Below, piece by piece: positions 1 to 10,358 of a DNA stretch of 64,000 nt. Under the pieces are notes generated by a model. The model was not told where the DNA came from. It saw nothing but the letters and a program-made list of their open reading frames with translations, and ran no database searches. The position numbers and the translations under genes were made by a program. The first letter of the stretch is position 1. The number at the start of each line of letters is the position of its first letter. The stretch is taken from the NCBI GenBank assembly GCA_948567375.1, contig OX419756.1:74600333-74664332 (forward strand), in the 5' to 3' direction. Origin of the DNA: Lunularia cruciata (lineage: Eukaryota > Streptophyta > Marchantiopsida > Lunulariales > Lunulariaceae).

Positions 1-400
1 ATAAGGTTCAATTTAATTGGACCCAATGACAAGTTCAAGTACAACACCAAGGTGGTAATTTTAGATTAGGTTGCTTAGCACCTCTAAGTTAGGCACCTAA
101 GAATAGTTAGTCTCAAGATGGAGAGTTTGTTGGGAAGGTAGCCAGAGAGCAAACTTTGAAGGGAGATGAGTCCCAAGATGAGAAGTTTGCCAAGGAGGCA
201 ACCATGGAGCAAGTTTGGAAGAGAAATGAGTCCCTAGAAGGGAAGTTTGTTAGTGAAGCACCCATAGAGCAAGCTTTGGAGGAAGATAAATCTGTATTCG
301 TAGTGTGGATCAAGCCGATTGCACAAGAACAATCTGGGGAGGGCCAAGAGCCTCATCAAGCAATGGTTGATTGGATAGTTCAGGAGTTTATGGACGGATG
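1..400 (+). repeat. Linker of element A1 with an imperfect repeated module
   Basis: The frame open at 156-401 encodes an acidic, Glu/Lys-rich stretch upstream of RT. A module of roughly 60 bases, reading like 'gagtccctagaagggaagtt' followed by a 'catagagcaagctttgg' type segment, appears about three times between 113 and 285. It probably corresponds to the variable spacer between protease and RT in gypsy polyproteins. No catalytic motif is visible. Confidence 0.45.
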
Positions 401-404
401 ATCT

Positions 405-1410
405 ACCAAAGGGATTACCCTTTGATTGAGGTATATCCTTCAAGATTGAGTTATTGCCAAGGAGTACTCTAGTGAGTAGACCAATCTATCGGCTCTCACC
501 AAAGGAGTTAGATGAGTTGTGAACAACACTTACAAAGTTGTTGGAAAAGGACTTCATACAACATAGTACCTCTCCTTGGGGAGCACCGGTACTATTTGTT
601 CCAAAGAAGGATGGAGGACTTCATTTATGTATTGATTACCATGGGCTCAATAAGCAAACCATGAAGAATGCATATCCCTTGCCTTGGATCGATGACTTGC
701 TTGATCAACTAAGTGGAGCACGATACTTTTACAAGTTGGATCTTCATAGTGGCCATTGGCAAATCCCTATTGATAGAGAGGATGTGCAAAAGACTACCTT
801 TCGCACAAGATATGGGCATTTTGAGTGGAGAGTTCTACCTTTTGGACTCACTAATGCTCCAGTAATCTTCATGGATCATATGCATCGGGTGTTGGATGGA
901 CTATTGGATTGGTCTGTAGTGGTGTTCTTGGATGATATCTTAATCTATAGCAAGATAGAGGTAGAACACGTGAATCATGTGCGAGAAGTCCTAAGATGAC
1001 TACGACAATGGAAATTTTACTATAAGAAGTTGAAGTGTGCCTTTTGGTAGAAGGAGGTTATCTTCTTGGGTCATAAAATCTCACTAGAGGGGATCAAGAT
1101 GGAAGAGGAGAAAATCAAGGTCATTTCTGATTGGCCTACCCCAAAGGATGCTACAAAAGTACGGGCATTCAATAGATTGGCCAGTTTTTTCCGACGGTTC
1201 ATCCACTATTATGCTCATGTGGCTGCACCATTGACTGACCTCTTGGGAAAGAACTCAAGTTTCCATTGGACCAACAAGCATGAGGAAGCATTCCAGAAGT
1301 TAAAACTTATGGTGTCTTCAAGACCCATTCTTCAACCATATGATCATCAACTACCTTGTGTGGTTGATTTTGATGCTTCTAACTTTGCAATTGGAGTTGT
1401 GTTGCAATAG
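405..1410 (+). pseudogene. Reverse transcriptase domain of gypsy pol (A1)
   Basis: The open part (538-999) contains the RT sequence [10 protein letters not shown], motif [12 protein letters not shown] and the catalytic box FLDD (codons at 925-936, a variant of YxDD), followed by ILIYSK. Reading continues at 1066-1410 with the RT thumb and the start of RNase H (HWTNKHEEAFQKLK). In-frame stops interrupt it, for example TGA near 997, TAG at 1048-1050 and TAG just after 1407. The TAG at 1048 replaces a Gln codon that is CAA in copy A3 (about 44376). RT would copy the element RNA into DNA; this copy cannot. Confidence 0.88.
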
Positions 1411-1720
1411 GAATTTATAGATGGACTACATCCCATTGCCTTTGTGTCTTGCCGACTAAATACAGCTGAAAGAAATTATTCTGCTCAAGATCAAGAACAA
1501 CTTGCAATGGTATATGCCACCAAGGTATGGAGACATTATCTCTTAGGGATACAAGGGATCATGCAAACTGATCACAAACCATTGTTGCAAACCTTAGACT
1601 TGCAACACATGAAGAGTCAACATCATTGATGAGAAGAGCAACTCCAATTGTTTGACATCAAACTTGAGTACAAACCAGGTTGGTTCCATGTCATCCCTGA
1701 TGCTCTATCACGATGACCTG
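1360..1720 (+). pseudogene. RNase H domain of gypsy pol (A1)
   Basis: The frame reads VVDFDASNFAIGVVLQ (first acidic residue of RNase H), then after a TAG the stretch SCRLNTAERNYSAQDQEQLA and QTDHKPLLQTL, all standard for gypsy RNase H. It ends with a DALSR-like motif near 1700 broken by TGA. RNase H would degrade the RNA strand during reverse transcription. Stops near 1408, 1627 and 1714 show decay. Confidence 0.82.
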
Positions 1721-1839
1721 ATTTGAAGTCTCTTCCTCTCGTCACGGCAGCAATTACAATGGTATCAATTGACCCCAAGGTCCATAGTGAGTTTTGATCA
1801 GCTTTACAACAAGATCCCTTCTTCCAAATGGTACATGGT

Positions 1840-2420
1840 CATCTGACAACATGCGACAAGGAGTACAACACCTTCTCCTTCAAGGAAGGCCTTCTATTCC
1901 ATGCAGACCAGATCTGCGTTCCAACCAAAGGTGATCTTTGACTTGTGCGCCTTCAAGAAGCCCATGATTTACCAATAGCTGGTCACATGGGAGTAGACAA
2001 GACCTTGGGCACCCTCCAATGCCAATGGTGGTAGCCCAGCATGACACAAGATGTTTGGGAGTTTGTCCGATTGTGTGAAAGTTATCAACGTAACAAGGCT
2101 AGTAACCAGAAGCCGAGTAGACTCCTTCAGCACTTCCTATTCCAACTACTCGTTAGGAACATGTGAGCTTAGATCTTGTCACCTCCTTGTCCAAGACAAA
2201 ACAAGGTCACACAAAAATTATGGTGTTTGTGGATAAGCTTAGTAAGAGAATTCATTTGGCACCAACGGTTGATACTGTGGATGCTCCAACCTTGGCGTAA
2301 CTCTACTTTGATCATGTATTCAAACATCATGGGATGGCACATGTACTCATCTTCGACCTGATCCTTGCTTCTCTTCTTTCTCCTCCTCCATCTCAGGTCT
2401 CCCATACCTCAACCTTCTTG
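1840..2420 (+). pseudogene. Integrase: zinc-binding module and truncated catalytic core (A1)
   Basis: The zinc-binding module reads HDLPIAGHMGVDKTLGTL and then LCESYQRNK, where the final zinc-binding Cys is Tyr. The first part of the core follows (about 2150-2340). Compared with copy A2 (42.7-43.2 kb), A1 lacks about 280 bases between the 'gatcct' near 2362 and a 'ttgcttctcttc'-like tract. The short shared tract suggests a microhomology deletion. The second catalytic Asp and the following acidic position are gone. Confidence 0.75.
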
Positions 2421-2492
2421 ACCACAATCTCCAAATCTCTCTAACAAGCCAAATCTCACCACCTTTTTGCTCAAAATTGTCAAAAACAATAT

Positions 2493-2970
2493 GTGGACCA
2501 TCATCGTCGTGATCTCACCTTTGAAGTTTGTGATAAATTTATGTTATCCTCTAGTAATCTACCCCTCCCACTTGGTACCCAAGTTTGTAAACTTGCCCCT
2601 AATTGGATAGGCCCTTTTGATATCACCCAAATTGTCTCTCATGTTGCTTATCGACTTGCTTTGCCTTCTCATATGCGCATCCATCTTGTCTTTCATGTTT
2701 CCAAGTTGAAACCCTTTGTTCATAACCCCTCTTCTTTCTCCTCTTGAGTCCAACCTCCTCCTCCCCCTATCCTTATCAATGATCATGAGGAGTATGAAGT
2801 TGATTGTATTCTTGCACGTTCCTAGATCCAATGAGGATGCCGCCAACATACGGAGTACAAGGTCCTTTGGAAAGGGTATCCCTTCATGATGTTACATGGG
2901 AACCTCTTTCTCACCTCCAGAATGTATAGATGGCCATCTAGGAGTTTGAAGCGTCAATAGCGAGGACGTC
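2493..2970 (+). pseudogene. Integrase C-terminal domain and chromodomain (A1)
   Basis: The open segment 2493-2747 has the integrase C-terminal signature: FEVCDKFMLSS, LAPNWIGPFDITQIV, VAYRLALP and IHLVFHVSKLKPF. From about 2779 another segment reads HEEYEVDCILAR, then EYKVLWKGYP, which are chromodomain core motifs. A frameshift near 2885 spoils its end. In known chromoviruses this domain binds heterochromatin marks and guides integration. Confidence 0.82.
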
Positions 2971-2992
2971 ACCAACTAGCAGTGAGGGAATA

Positions 2993-3443
2993 TGTAACAA
3001 TATGAAGTTTAGACACATAGTTAGTAAGGCTAACAATATGGAGTTTAGCAACATAGTTAGTAAGGCTAACAAAGTAGAGAATAAGCCAAATTAGCCTAGA
3101 ATATTCCAAAAGCATCTAGGAAGCTTCTTGGGAAGCTTCCCGATTAGTTAACTTGTGCCCCAAGCAGATAACTTCTAGAAGGAAGCTTCTAACTAGCTTA
3201 GCTTGCACGCCAAGTAGGCAGCTTCTAGAAGAAAACTTCTTGGGAAGCTTCCTAGTTAACTTGGCTTGCACTCTAAGAAAGCGGCTCAAGGAAGCTTCTT
3301 GAGAAGCTTCCCAAGGGCTTTGTATGCTACCTATAAATACCAAAGCCGAAGCTCATGCTAGGCATTTGGAGTTTTCCCTCATTCAAGTGTCCCAATGTGA
3401 GCTTCCATTCTACTATTTCTCTCCTCGGATTTGGTCTTTTACA
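2993..3443 (+). repeat. 3' LTR of element A1 (LTR-A, subfamily I)
   Basis: The repeat starts tgtaacaatatg and ends ggtcttttaca, so it has TG...CA ends, and is 451 bases long. Related copies lie at 43775-44138 (same subfamily) and at 41979 and 47281 (second subfamily). A TATA-like ctataaatac lies at 3331-3340. The U3 part is an array of AAGCTT palindromes and TTCTAGAA boxes (see the regulatory entry). Confidence 0.85.
3117..3312 (+). promoter_or_regulatory. Heat-shock-element-like palindrome array in LTR-A U3
   Basis: Repeated blocks of about 60 bases carry ggaagcttct, aagcttcttgggaagctt and ttctagaa (3173-3180 and 3223-3230). These alternate GAA and TTC units as heat-shock factor sites do (nGAAnnTTCn). 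Two-unit sites are common; a perfect three-unit site is not evident. The array sits just upstream of the TATA-like box and recurs in all four LTR-A copies. A heat-shock role is inference. Confidence 0.4.
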
Positions 3444-4360
3444 TGAGGACTACATCTTTCCATTCTTCTACCCATCCTCAATCTCATTGTAGTGGTTGTG
3501 CTCCTCGATCTCAAAATCAAAGGTTGCCCAGTTCCATCGAAACTGGTCCACCCGTGTGTGGTATTTCTACCCAATAATGTTGAGGTGGGACTACTCCTTC
3601 ACCTCCACCCAATGCCCTTGCTATTTTGTGTGTACAAGCAATGGCTTCAAATACCGTGTGAGGATTTTGTACCATGACTTCTTGTCAAATTTGCTCCTTC
3701 AATCCTTGTTTGAAATTGTCGAGAGCCTCTGCTGGACTCATGTCAATTATTGCAACTTGTGGATCTAAAAATGAATCCACATACTCTTGTACATTGTTCT
3801 TCTATTTTAATCTCTATAGTCGGATTTGGGCCATCTACATAGAATCTACCAATTGGAAATTCTTCAGCAATCCTTCTTGCATTGTTGTCTACGTGACCTT
3901 CCTTCTCTGTGCCAACATGGATCATTCCCAAGCATCATCCCATGTGAGGGCTTTACCGGTCAAGTACCCACATGCAAAAACACTTGCAGTATGCTTGGTG
4001 ATCTCTATTAAGAATAATCGAAAATATCGATTTATTCTTGAGATCCAATTCTCCACTACTCCCATCGTACGTTGCCCCTTGTAAGCCTCAATGTTGTAGG
4101 TCTTCTTCATCTGGAGTAGCAATGTGGCTTCATCGTTGACCGAGTTTGTAGGTATGGGTGCCTCTCCAAGTACTTCAATTGTAGGTACGGGGTTTTGAGA
4201 AGGCTCTTTTTCTTGCATTGCTTGATCATTCTTGAGGGTCTGCACTTCACTCTATAATGCCTACATGGTCATCTTAATCTCTAGAAACTTGTTCAACATG
4301 CCCTGCATTCCTTGCACCAACTCTTGCAACTCCGGATCCATGGTTCCTACAAATGCTTGA
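3444..4360 (-). pseudogene. Gag of a minus-strand gypsy element (B1)
   Basis: Reading right to left, the segment at 4245-3922 has VVENWISRINRYF and GYLTGKALTWDDAWE, matching the plant retrotransposon gag domain. It continues leftward through further gag-like peptide with frameshifts. It lies downstream, on the minus strand, of LTR-B1 and its primer-binding site, as gag should. It stops at the LTR of A1, which probably inserted here. Confidence 0.72.
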
Positions 4361-4925
4361 TTGTTATTGTCTACTTTAATAGAGAATTAATATGATCACT
4401 CTGGAGGGCGCATGAATTATTGGAACTACCATTGGGACCTCAAAAGCTATCACTCGTTGATAATATTCCTCACCAAAATTCTTGACCACAAAATCTCTAA
4501 ACATCACTTTTGGTCTAACAACATAATGAATTTCTACTTGAGTGTTGAAAGGGAGAGGATTTGGGACATTCAAATCCATCACAAAAAAATATATATTGTC
4601 AAATCCCACTCTCTATCATAAATCACTACAAGCAAAATCACCGGGTTTGGTGAATTCATCACTGTCCATAAACTGTGCTCCGAAATGATACACAAGGTAT
4701 ACTCTCACTTGCTCTCGCTAAATGTACATGACCTTGATGTGAAACGGATTCAAAAACAGAAAACGGGGTGCATGAAATTGTCGTCCAATAGCTTCCATCC
4801 CATCCTCTCTCTAAAATACTCATGTCCTATCAATTTCTCTGTGGGTTTTCACTCCAAAATTACTCAATTTTAGTAGCACATGTTCTTCCAAGAGGAGTGA
4901 TCCACTCTCTTGGATGGAAACACTT
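4361..4925 (-). other. Leader and start of gag of element B1
   Basis: This interval lies between the primer-binding site and gag. A minus-strand open stretch (4609-4376) is rich in V, F and P but matches nothing I recognise. It could be untranslated leader plus a gag N-terminus. Confidence 0.4.
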
Positions 4926-4937
4926 GCTCTGATACCA
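4926..4937 (-). other. Primer-binding site of element B1 (initiator Met tRNA type)
   Basis: The minus strand reads tggtatcagagc, the classical primer-binding site complementary to the 3' end of plant initiator Met tRNA. It lies two bases from the end of LTR-B1, exactly where reverse transcription priming is expected. This fixes the orientation of the element. Confidence 0.9.
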
Positions 4938-4938
4938 T

Positions 4939-5688
4939 TGTAATGTTACAAGGATAACAGAAAAACACAAACGCACAAATACAAGTTTCACACTCAAAGC
5001 TCTGATGCCCCAAAGGAGCACCTTCTCTTTATTATATATCCAAAGAGGATCTCCCCCAAGGAAGCTCCACCACTCGATAAGATACATGGATAGGTGACCT
5101 ATCAGCAAGCTCCACCCTCAGTTTACATGCTTGGATGGGTGACATGTCGATCTTGATCCTATCTAGTTGGTCAAATAGACTTTGACCAGAGAGAATCCTT
5201 TAGGGAATCTTTTTGTAGGAATCTCATAATTGCATGGATGAGGCACCATTGAAAAGCTCTCAACGAGACAAACTAAGGGGAAAGGAAGGCCAGCCATTCT
5301 TTAGTGTGGGGGGGGAGCACTTGCACATTTTTGAGGTCTAATTCATCCGTTTAGGACTCCAAAATTACCTTCAAAGATTTCAAGCATATTTTGGTTATAC
5401 TCTATTAGTAAAAGTTCCCTTTTGGTGATACCTCTTTCTGATCTTTTTAGTCCATCATGTGTAACATTCTTCCAGATGTTACTAAACTAATTCTCACCTT
5501 TAGATCATATGTCTAGCTATTGGTTCTAAGGTTTTCAAGTCTATTTTGGTTTTTGTCCTATTAGTAGAAGTACTTTTTTGGTGATACTTTTCTATTTGAT
5601 CTATTCTATCCTTCCTGTATAACATCATTCTAGATGTTACCAAACCAAATTTCACATCTAGATCATATGGTTAGCTAATGGTATTATA
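4939..5688 (-). repeat. 5' LTR of element B1 (LTR-B, about 750 bases)
   Basis: One boundary is next to the primer-binding site. The far boundary is taken from copy B4, which ends tactaca before a polypurine tract; here it is the degenerate gtattata. Other copies are at 37350-37655, 44831-45564 and about 54296-54924. A TATA-like tatataata occurs on the minus strand near 5035. The U3 side has two tandem units of about 150 bases (about 5385-5530 and 5531-5688). Confidence 0.82.
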
Positions 5689-7990
5689 GATGGTATATGA
5701 GCACCTGAGAGATTGCTATCAAGCAGATGACCCTTCTAGTGGTTTTATCTAGTTGTTTCAAGTGGTTGCATATAGTAGCAAGAGGAGACATTTCTATATT
5801 TGTTAGTCGGGTGTTATGTGCTAGTAGACTTTTCATGATGGAGAAGGACATGGGGAGGATTAGACCAATTTCTATTGGAGAGAATTTTTTTGGATTTATT
5901 TAGTCATACCATTGTCCTTCAACACCATTCTTACTTTCAACAACACCTTAGTCCACATTAGTTTGGTAACACTTGGAGGATGTGAGGTTATATCTCTAGG
6001 CATTTGGGCACTCTTAGATATCCATCTGGAGTGGGTCATCCTACAGGTGGATGTTGAGAACGCTCACAAATATCCATTTTTAGAGAACTTAGGGAGGTTG
6101 GTGGATCCTCGGCAAGTCTTATTCCTTTTGTACAGTCTTTTTATGGCTCTCTTGCTTCCCTTTACTACCATCATGATTATTCACAAAAAGAAATTGCCAT
6201 CTTGGAATCAACTATTGGTGCACATCAAGGAGATCCTTTAAGGGGATCTTTATTTGCCATGCTCACTTTAGAGCTCTCCTATCTACTACTTTGGCCATGT
6301 TAGGTTGTGTATTTCCCTTCTTGGTAGATGATACACACCTCATGGGCCTTGTAGATCAGATTAGGTAGGCCTTTGACCACTTGACTACTAAGCTACATCT
6401 AGTAGGCTTGAGAGTTAAGGTGTCAAAGTGTAGGGCATGATCTCCTTTAGGTATCCCTCTCCACCATGAGCTTCCAAAGGGGTGTACACATTTACAAATG
6501 GACTACAAGTTCTTGGAGTGCGAGTAGGATCCAAGGATTTTCTCACACACTTCTTAGATGTTACCCTTGCAGAGGATGTTCTCCATGTGAATGACCTTCT
6601 ATTACTAAGAGATCCACAGGTGGCATTTGGTATACTCTCCTCTAGTGTTGCTCATTGACCAACTTACCTCATATGTACAATTCCTCCTCCTTGTCCTTCC
6701 TATCACGTCTAAGAGCCTTTGATAGGAGGATTATGGGAGTCTTTGGTGATATTATTGGACCAAGGACATTTGAGTGTGTGATAGTGGATTTGGCACATAG
6801 ACAGATGGCTCTGTTGATCTCATGTGGAGGGGTTGACTTTTTATCTATGGAGGAGATGACACCTATAACATTTTTGGGTAGTTGGGCTCTCTTTGGCACC
6901 CCTATTTTCCTCTCATTTTGTGGTTGTTGATAGGCCGGTTTTGGAAATTTATGTAACAAGGTGAATGAGGGATCCTTTTCTCTCCATATGCTATTGTGGT
7001 AGACAAGAGATAGTCTATCTCCACAGGCAAGTGAGGACTTTCCATCTTTTGCTTCACTATTGTCAGATTGGACTAAAGGTTTACAATCTTCCTTGATGGA
7101 GCAACAGTGTGAGCATAGGCTACATTCTCTCTTAGTTGACTCATCCATTCCTTAGGCTACTAGAGCACGTCTTTGCTCTTGCTCCGACAAAGGTGCTTGC
7201 TCTTGGATCCTACCTCGATCGTGCATTATAGCATTCCAACTTGCACCAACTACTTTCTTTACAATGATGAGGTTTTGCTTGTGTTTGGTCCAAACATCTG
7301 CATCTTTATTACTCACTTGTGAGTGTGGTTCTACACTAGATGTAGCCTCTATCCATATGAAACAATGTCCTTTTGGAAGATAGAGTATAGCTACCCATGA
7401 TGCTATTAGGGACATAGTGTTTGCTATGGCACGAGAGAGTGGATACTTGGCTTGGACGGCATTTGTATGCTTTGTAGACGACACATGTAATAACAAACCT
7501 ATACTTGGTTTGAGATGATCAAGTGACAATACTTGATGTCGTGGTTATGGACCCCATGTGGGATATGGTTTCAGAAGGAGTGATCCCCTTGGATGGACAG
7601 CGAGTGCAGTAGTAAGTTGCAAGGTCTCCAAGTATAGGGGCATGCAACAAGGTCACCTCTTTGTTCCTCTAGCCTTGAAGTTATATGGAGCGATGGACAT
7701 GCACATGGCGTGGGACACATTTGTCAAGGAGTGCTTGAGAGCTTATCATGTTAGGCGCCAAGGGGTACCACCCTCACTCTGAAACCTTGTAATAAATTTT
7801 TGCCCATGTGTGTCCATTGTTCTATTGAGGGCAATGGTTGATGCAATCCAAAGGAGAGCAATCACACTAGGTGATGCTTCTTTGCATGCATGCTCCTGTT
7901 GTAAACCGCACAACTTGCATAACTTGGATATCTTATGTGCCATATGGTAGACTTCTCATATAAACTCTACTGTGGCTTAGCCCCAGTTTA
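5689..7990 (+). pseudogene. Non-LTR-type reverse transcriptase element with CCHC motif (family D, copy D1)
   Basis: Broken frames read RIRPISIGENFFG, then HQGDPLRGSLFAM and FPFLVDDTHLMG (catalytic Asp pair at 6327-6332), then FLGSWALFGTPIF near 6870. A CECG...H....C cluster follows (LTCECGSTLDVASIHMKQC, about 7308-7365), then LDVVVMDPMWDMV near 7535. No LTRs, RNase H or integrase are associated. RT, then CCHC, then an acidic motif after DVVV resembles the layout of non-LTR elements with a restriction-like endonuclease; that comparison is inference. Many stops and frameshifts make it dead. Confidence 0.7.
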
Positions 7991-8086
7991 CCTTTTTTGT
8001 CTCTCCCTTGTTTGGCTTGATGGGGTCTTCCATCCTTCTTGTTTTCTACTCGGTCTCCCTTTTCCCCTTCAACGTCACAAATAAAG
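7950..8086 (+). repeat. Conserved 3' tail of family D (copy 1)
   Basis: The tail holds gtggcttagccccag, tttacc, a pyrimidine-rich stretch and ggcttgatggggtcttccat. Related tails occur at 13786-13890, 16270-16390 and, on the minus strand, 37855-37915. The first part is a short inverted repeat of the type GGGGCTTAGCCCC. Its place just beyond the D1 coding remnant suggests a 3' untranslated structure recognised by the element's RT. Confidence 0.6.
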
Positions 8087-9737
8087 CTTCTTTATGTAGA
8101 AGTTATCTACACCATCACTTACACCCGAACGGAAATGCGCCGGGGATGTAACCCTCAGCTTGGCACTCATTAGCCGAGTAGAATATTAGTACATGGTTTA
8201 AGTAAACCCTAAACTGTTGTTTTTGCTCTTAATCAAAGCAGACAAATACTGGCTGAAGCTACCTTTTAATGTAAGAACTCTAGAGTTGTAGACTCCTACC
8301 CTAGATTCTTACAGAATTAGATTCTGAGATATCAATACCAGGAACACGCAACTACTGTGCAATCCCCCACCCTGCGCCTTCTAACTAAGTCATTGCTGGC
8401 ATAGAGTGATCCGCACTTGTACCTGGTAAAGAATAGTGAGCTTTGCAATTTCTTGTTGGGTTAGCTCCTCTGGCATTGCAAGCTTGGATGGGTGTTCCTT
8501 CTGGATTGGAGTCATCGAAGAGGAGAGTTACAGAACTGTTCTATTGTCTCAAGTTGACAGGTCAATCATCTGCTCTCCCCCGTTTTGTTAGCCTCGTAGT
8601 GGATATCGGCATGAATCATTAGTTCATGCTTCGATCTCGTAGTAAGGAAGGGCGAGGGACATGATCATCACCGATCTAAATTATTCGGGAGAAAGGAGAC
8701 AGAAGCAGAATGCTGTAGCATCTGAGGACAGACAGATGGCGTAACCCCAAACTTTCTAGCTTATTGAGGGAACGTAGGGAGGAATAGCAGCGGTCAGTGA
8801 GAAGTTGAGAAGGTGGAAGAGGAGACAATCCGGTGATCGTGAGTTTTCCTCTACTATTGTATGAGACAGGTAACTTATTCAACGTGCAGTTCATGCACTC
8901 CAAAAGCTTCCTCAGAAGGCTCTAAGTTGAGAGTGAGGGTTCGTGATTGACACGCTTGTGACATAATTGATTGTTCTGAGTTGTGTGCGATTCGATGTGA
9001 TATTTAAATTCTGAGGATTGCTTCCTTGGCTAATGTTCCACACTATCCCAATGCGTTGGAAATTGTCTGCCTCATGTCCCCCGGTATTTAGGTTGGTTTC
9101 CCATGCGAAGGTTCGATATATGGGTGCAGAGGACAAAATCGTTTGATCTTTCCTTTTCATGTCAATTTCCTTGAAGTTTGGTCAGCCTATGTTACCGGCA
9201 CACCAGAGCCTGGTGGCATAGACTCGGTTCATTTCCTCGTCGACTTTCTCCCAATCTCCGCGGTGGTCGATGTATCTGCTATATCCACCTCTAGTATACC
9301 CTGCGTATTGAGTTTAGAACGGACCTTCCTCAAGAGAGGACCTTGGAATCCTCCTCAGGAAAACCAACCGACTCCGGAGAGTATTGATCTTTTCTTGACC
9401 AATATAGACTAATCAGAAATTGCCTTGGCACTTTTGAGCACTTTTATCGAGAAAGAAACTCGGTTGGAGAGGTACTGGCAGTCGCCCAGCTACTTTTGCA
9501 CTTCGCGGGGCACTATCCTTCTAGCATTTAGTGTTTAAGGAATTATGCGCCTACAGAACATGGCAGACAGGATAGAATATCCAGTACTGTCATTCTTTGC
9601 TCTAGTCCAACTGTCATCCACTTACACTACGCATCTTAATGCTTTTCCTTCACTTCCGAATGCATCTTCCTACTCGCCCGATCGTTTTCTCTACTTTTAG
9701 TTCAAATGCATCCTCTGTTTTTGCCTGAAAAGGCTTC

Positions 9738-9802
9738 CTTTCATACATGGTGCATACCATTGCACGGCATCTACTGTGCAATGGTATGCTTCATGTATGA
9801 CA
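9738..9802. other. Foldback hairpin conserved between the HNL flanks (copy 1)
   Basis: The arms tcatacatg-gt-gcataccattgcac and its near-perfect complement gtgcaatggtatgc-tt-catgtatga enclose a loop of about 10 bases. Only a two-base mismatch breaks a stem of about 25 bp. The equivalent foldback lies at 22767-22828. It could be a small RNA hairpin or a remnant of an inverted duplication. Confidence 0.6.
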
Positions 9803-9975
9803 TCATGCTACTCAAGGAATGAATCAATTTTCACTTCTGCTTTGTATTGATTTCGCTTAAACTCTGTATTTACTTGCTTAGTTCAGTTGGACTTCGGTTT
9901 GCCTCTGTCCATGTTCAAGCCTACATTTCGTTGCTTCGATATGTATGTTCGGTTTGTGTTTAGGGTTTTAGTTTA

Positions 9976-10003
9976 GATTAACCCACTCCTGAGTGGGTTA
10001 ATC
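9976..10003. other. Perfect 13-bp inverted repeat
   Basis: The sequence gattaacccactc-ct-gagtgggttaatc has 13 paired bases around a two-base loop. It lies within a stretch (about 9960-10050) absent from the equivalent place in copy 2. That stretch is itself flanked by gtttagatt (9971-9979) and aatctaaac (about 10038-10046), so it looks like a tiny foldback insertion. Confidence 0.55.
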
Positions 10004-10358
10004 CCGCGTTTGATGAAGGGTTTCTACTCCCACTACAAATCTAAACCAATCAAAAAGTCACATGGAAATCAGCCCTAAGCAACAATATGACGTCAACCAT
10101 CACATGGCTAGTCAAATCTATTGAAGGCTTGCGGAATCCCCTCCCAGGCCACAAGCTGTTCCATGTGAAAATAATCCAGCTCTTGTACAGACTCAGTTAG
10201 TGCGTTCTAACTAGTTGTATCGCCATATATTACTAATGCTTGACCTGAGAAAGATGTTCGGGGATAGCTCCTGACTTGTATTTGGAGATGATAACATCGT
10301 TGCCAATTTGTAAACCGTCGAGTTGATTACTTTTATTTTCTGGAAGTGCAGTGTCACA

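Larger units (their letters stand above)
1..3443 (+). mobile_element. Ty3/gypsy chromovirus, 3' two-thirds with 3' LTR (family A-I, copy A1)
   Basis: In order on the plus strand there is a protease-RT linker, reverse transcriptase, RNase H, integrase, an integrase C-terminal domain, a chromodomain and an LTR beginning TG and ending CA. This order is that of plant chromoviruses. The 5' LTR, gag and protease lie outside the window or are lost. Every domain carries in-frame stops, so the copy is dead. The element abuts minus-strand family B sequence at 3444, which suggests insertion into an older B element. Domain order and motifs are seen; the insertion order is inferred. Confidence 0.88.
8090..10358 (+). 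repeat. Duplicated 5' flank of HNL copy 1
   Basis: This stretch aligns by eye with 21112-23324 over its whole length, with small indels, beginning cttctttatgt(a/t)gaagtt. It lies immediately upstream of the first HNL exon in both copies and so should contain the promoter and 5' untranslated region, but no TATA box can be assigned. The frame at 9143-9412 is not preserved in copy 2, so I do not call it a gene. Confidence 0.75.

Noticed and set aside
9143..9412. An 89-codon plus-strand frame in the 5' flank of HNL copy 1.
   Set aside because: Indels destroy it in the duplicated flank near 22190-22480, and no domain is recognised.
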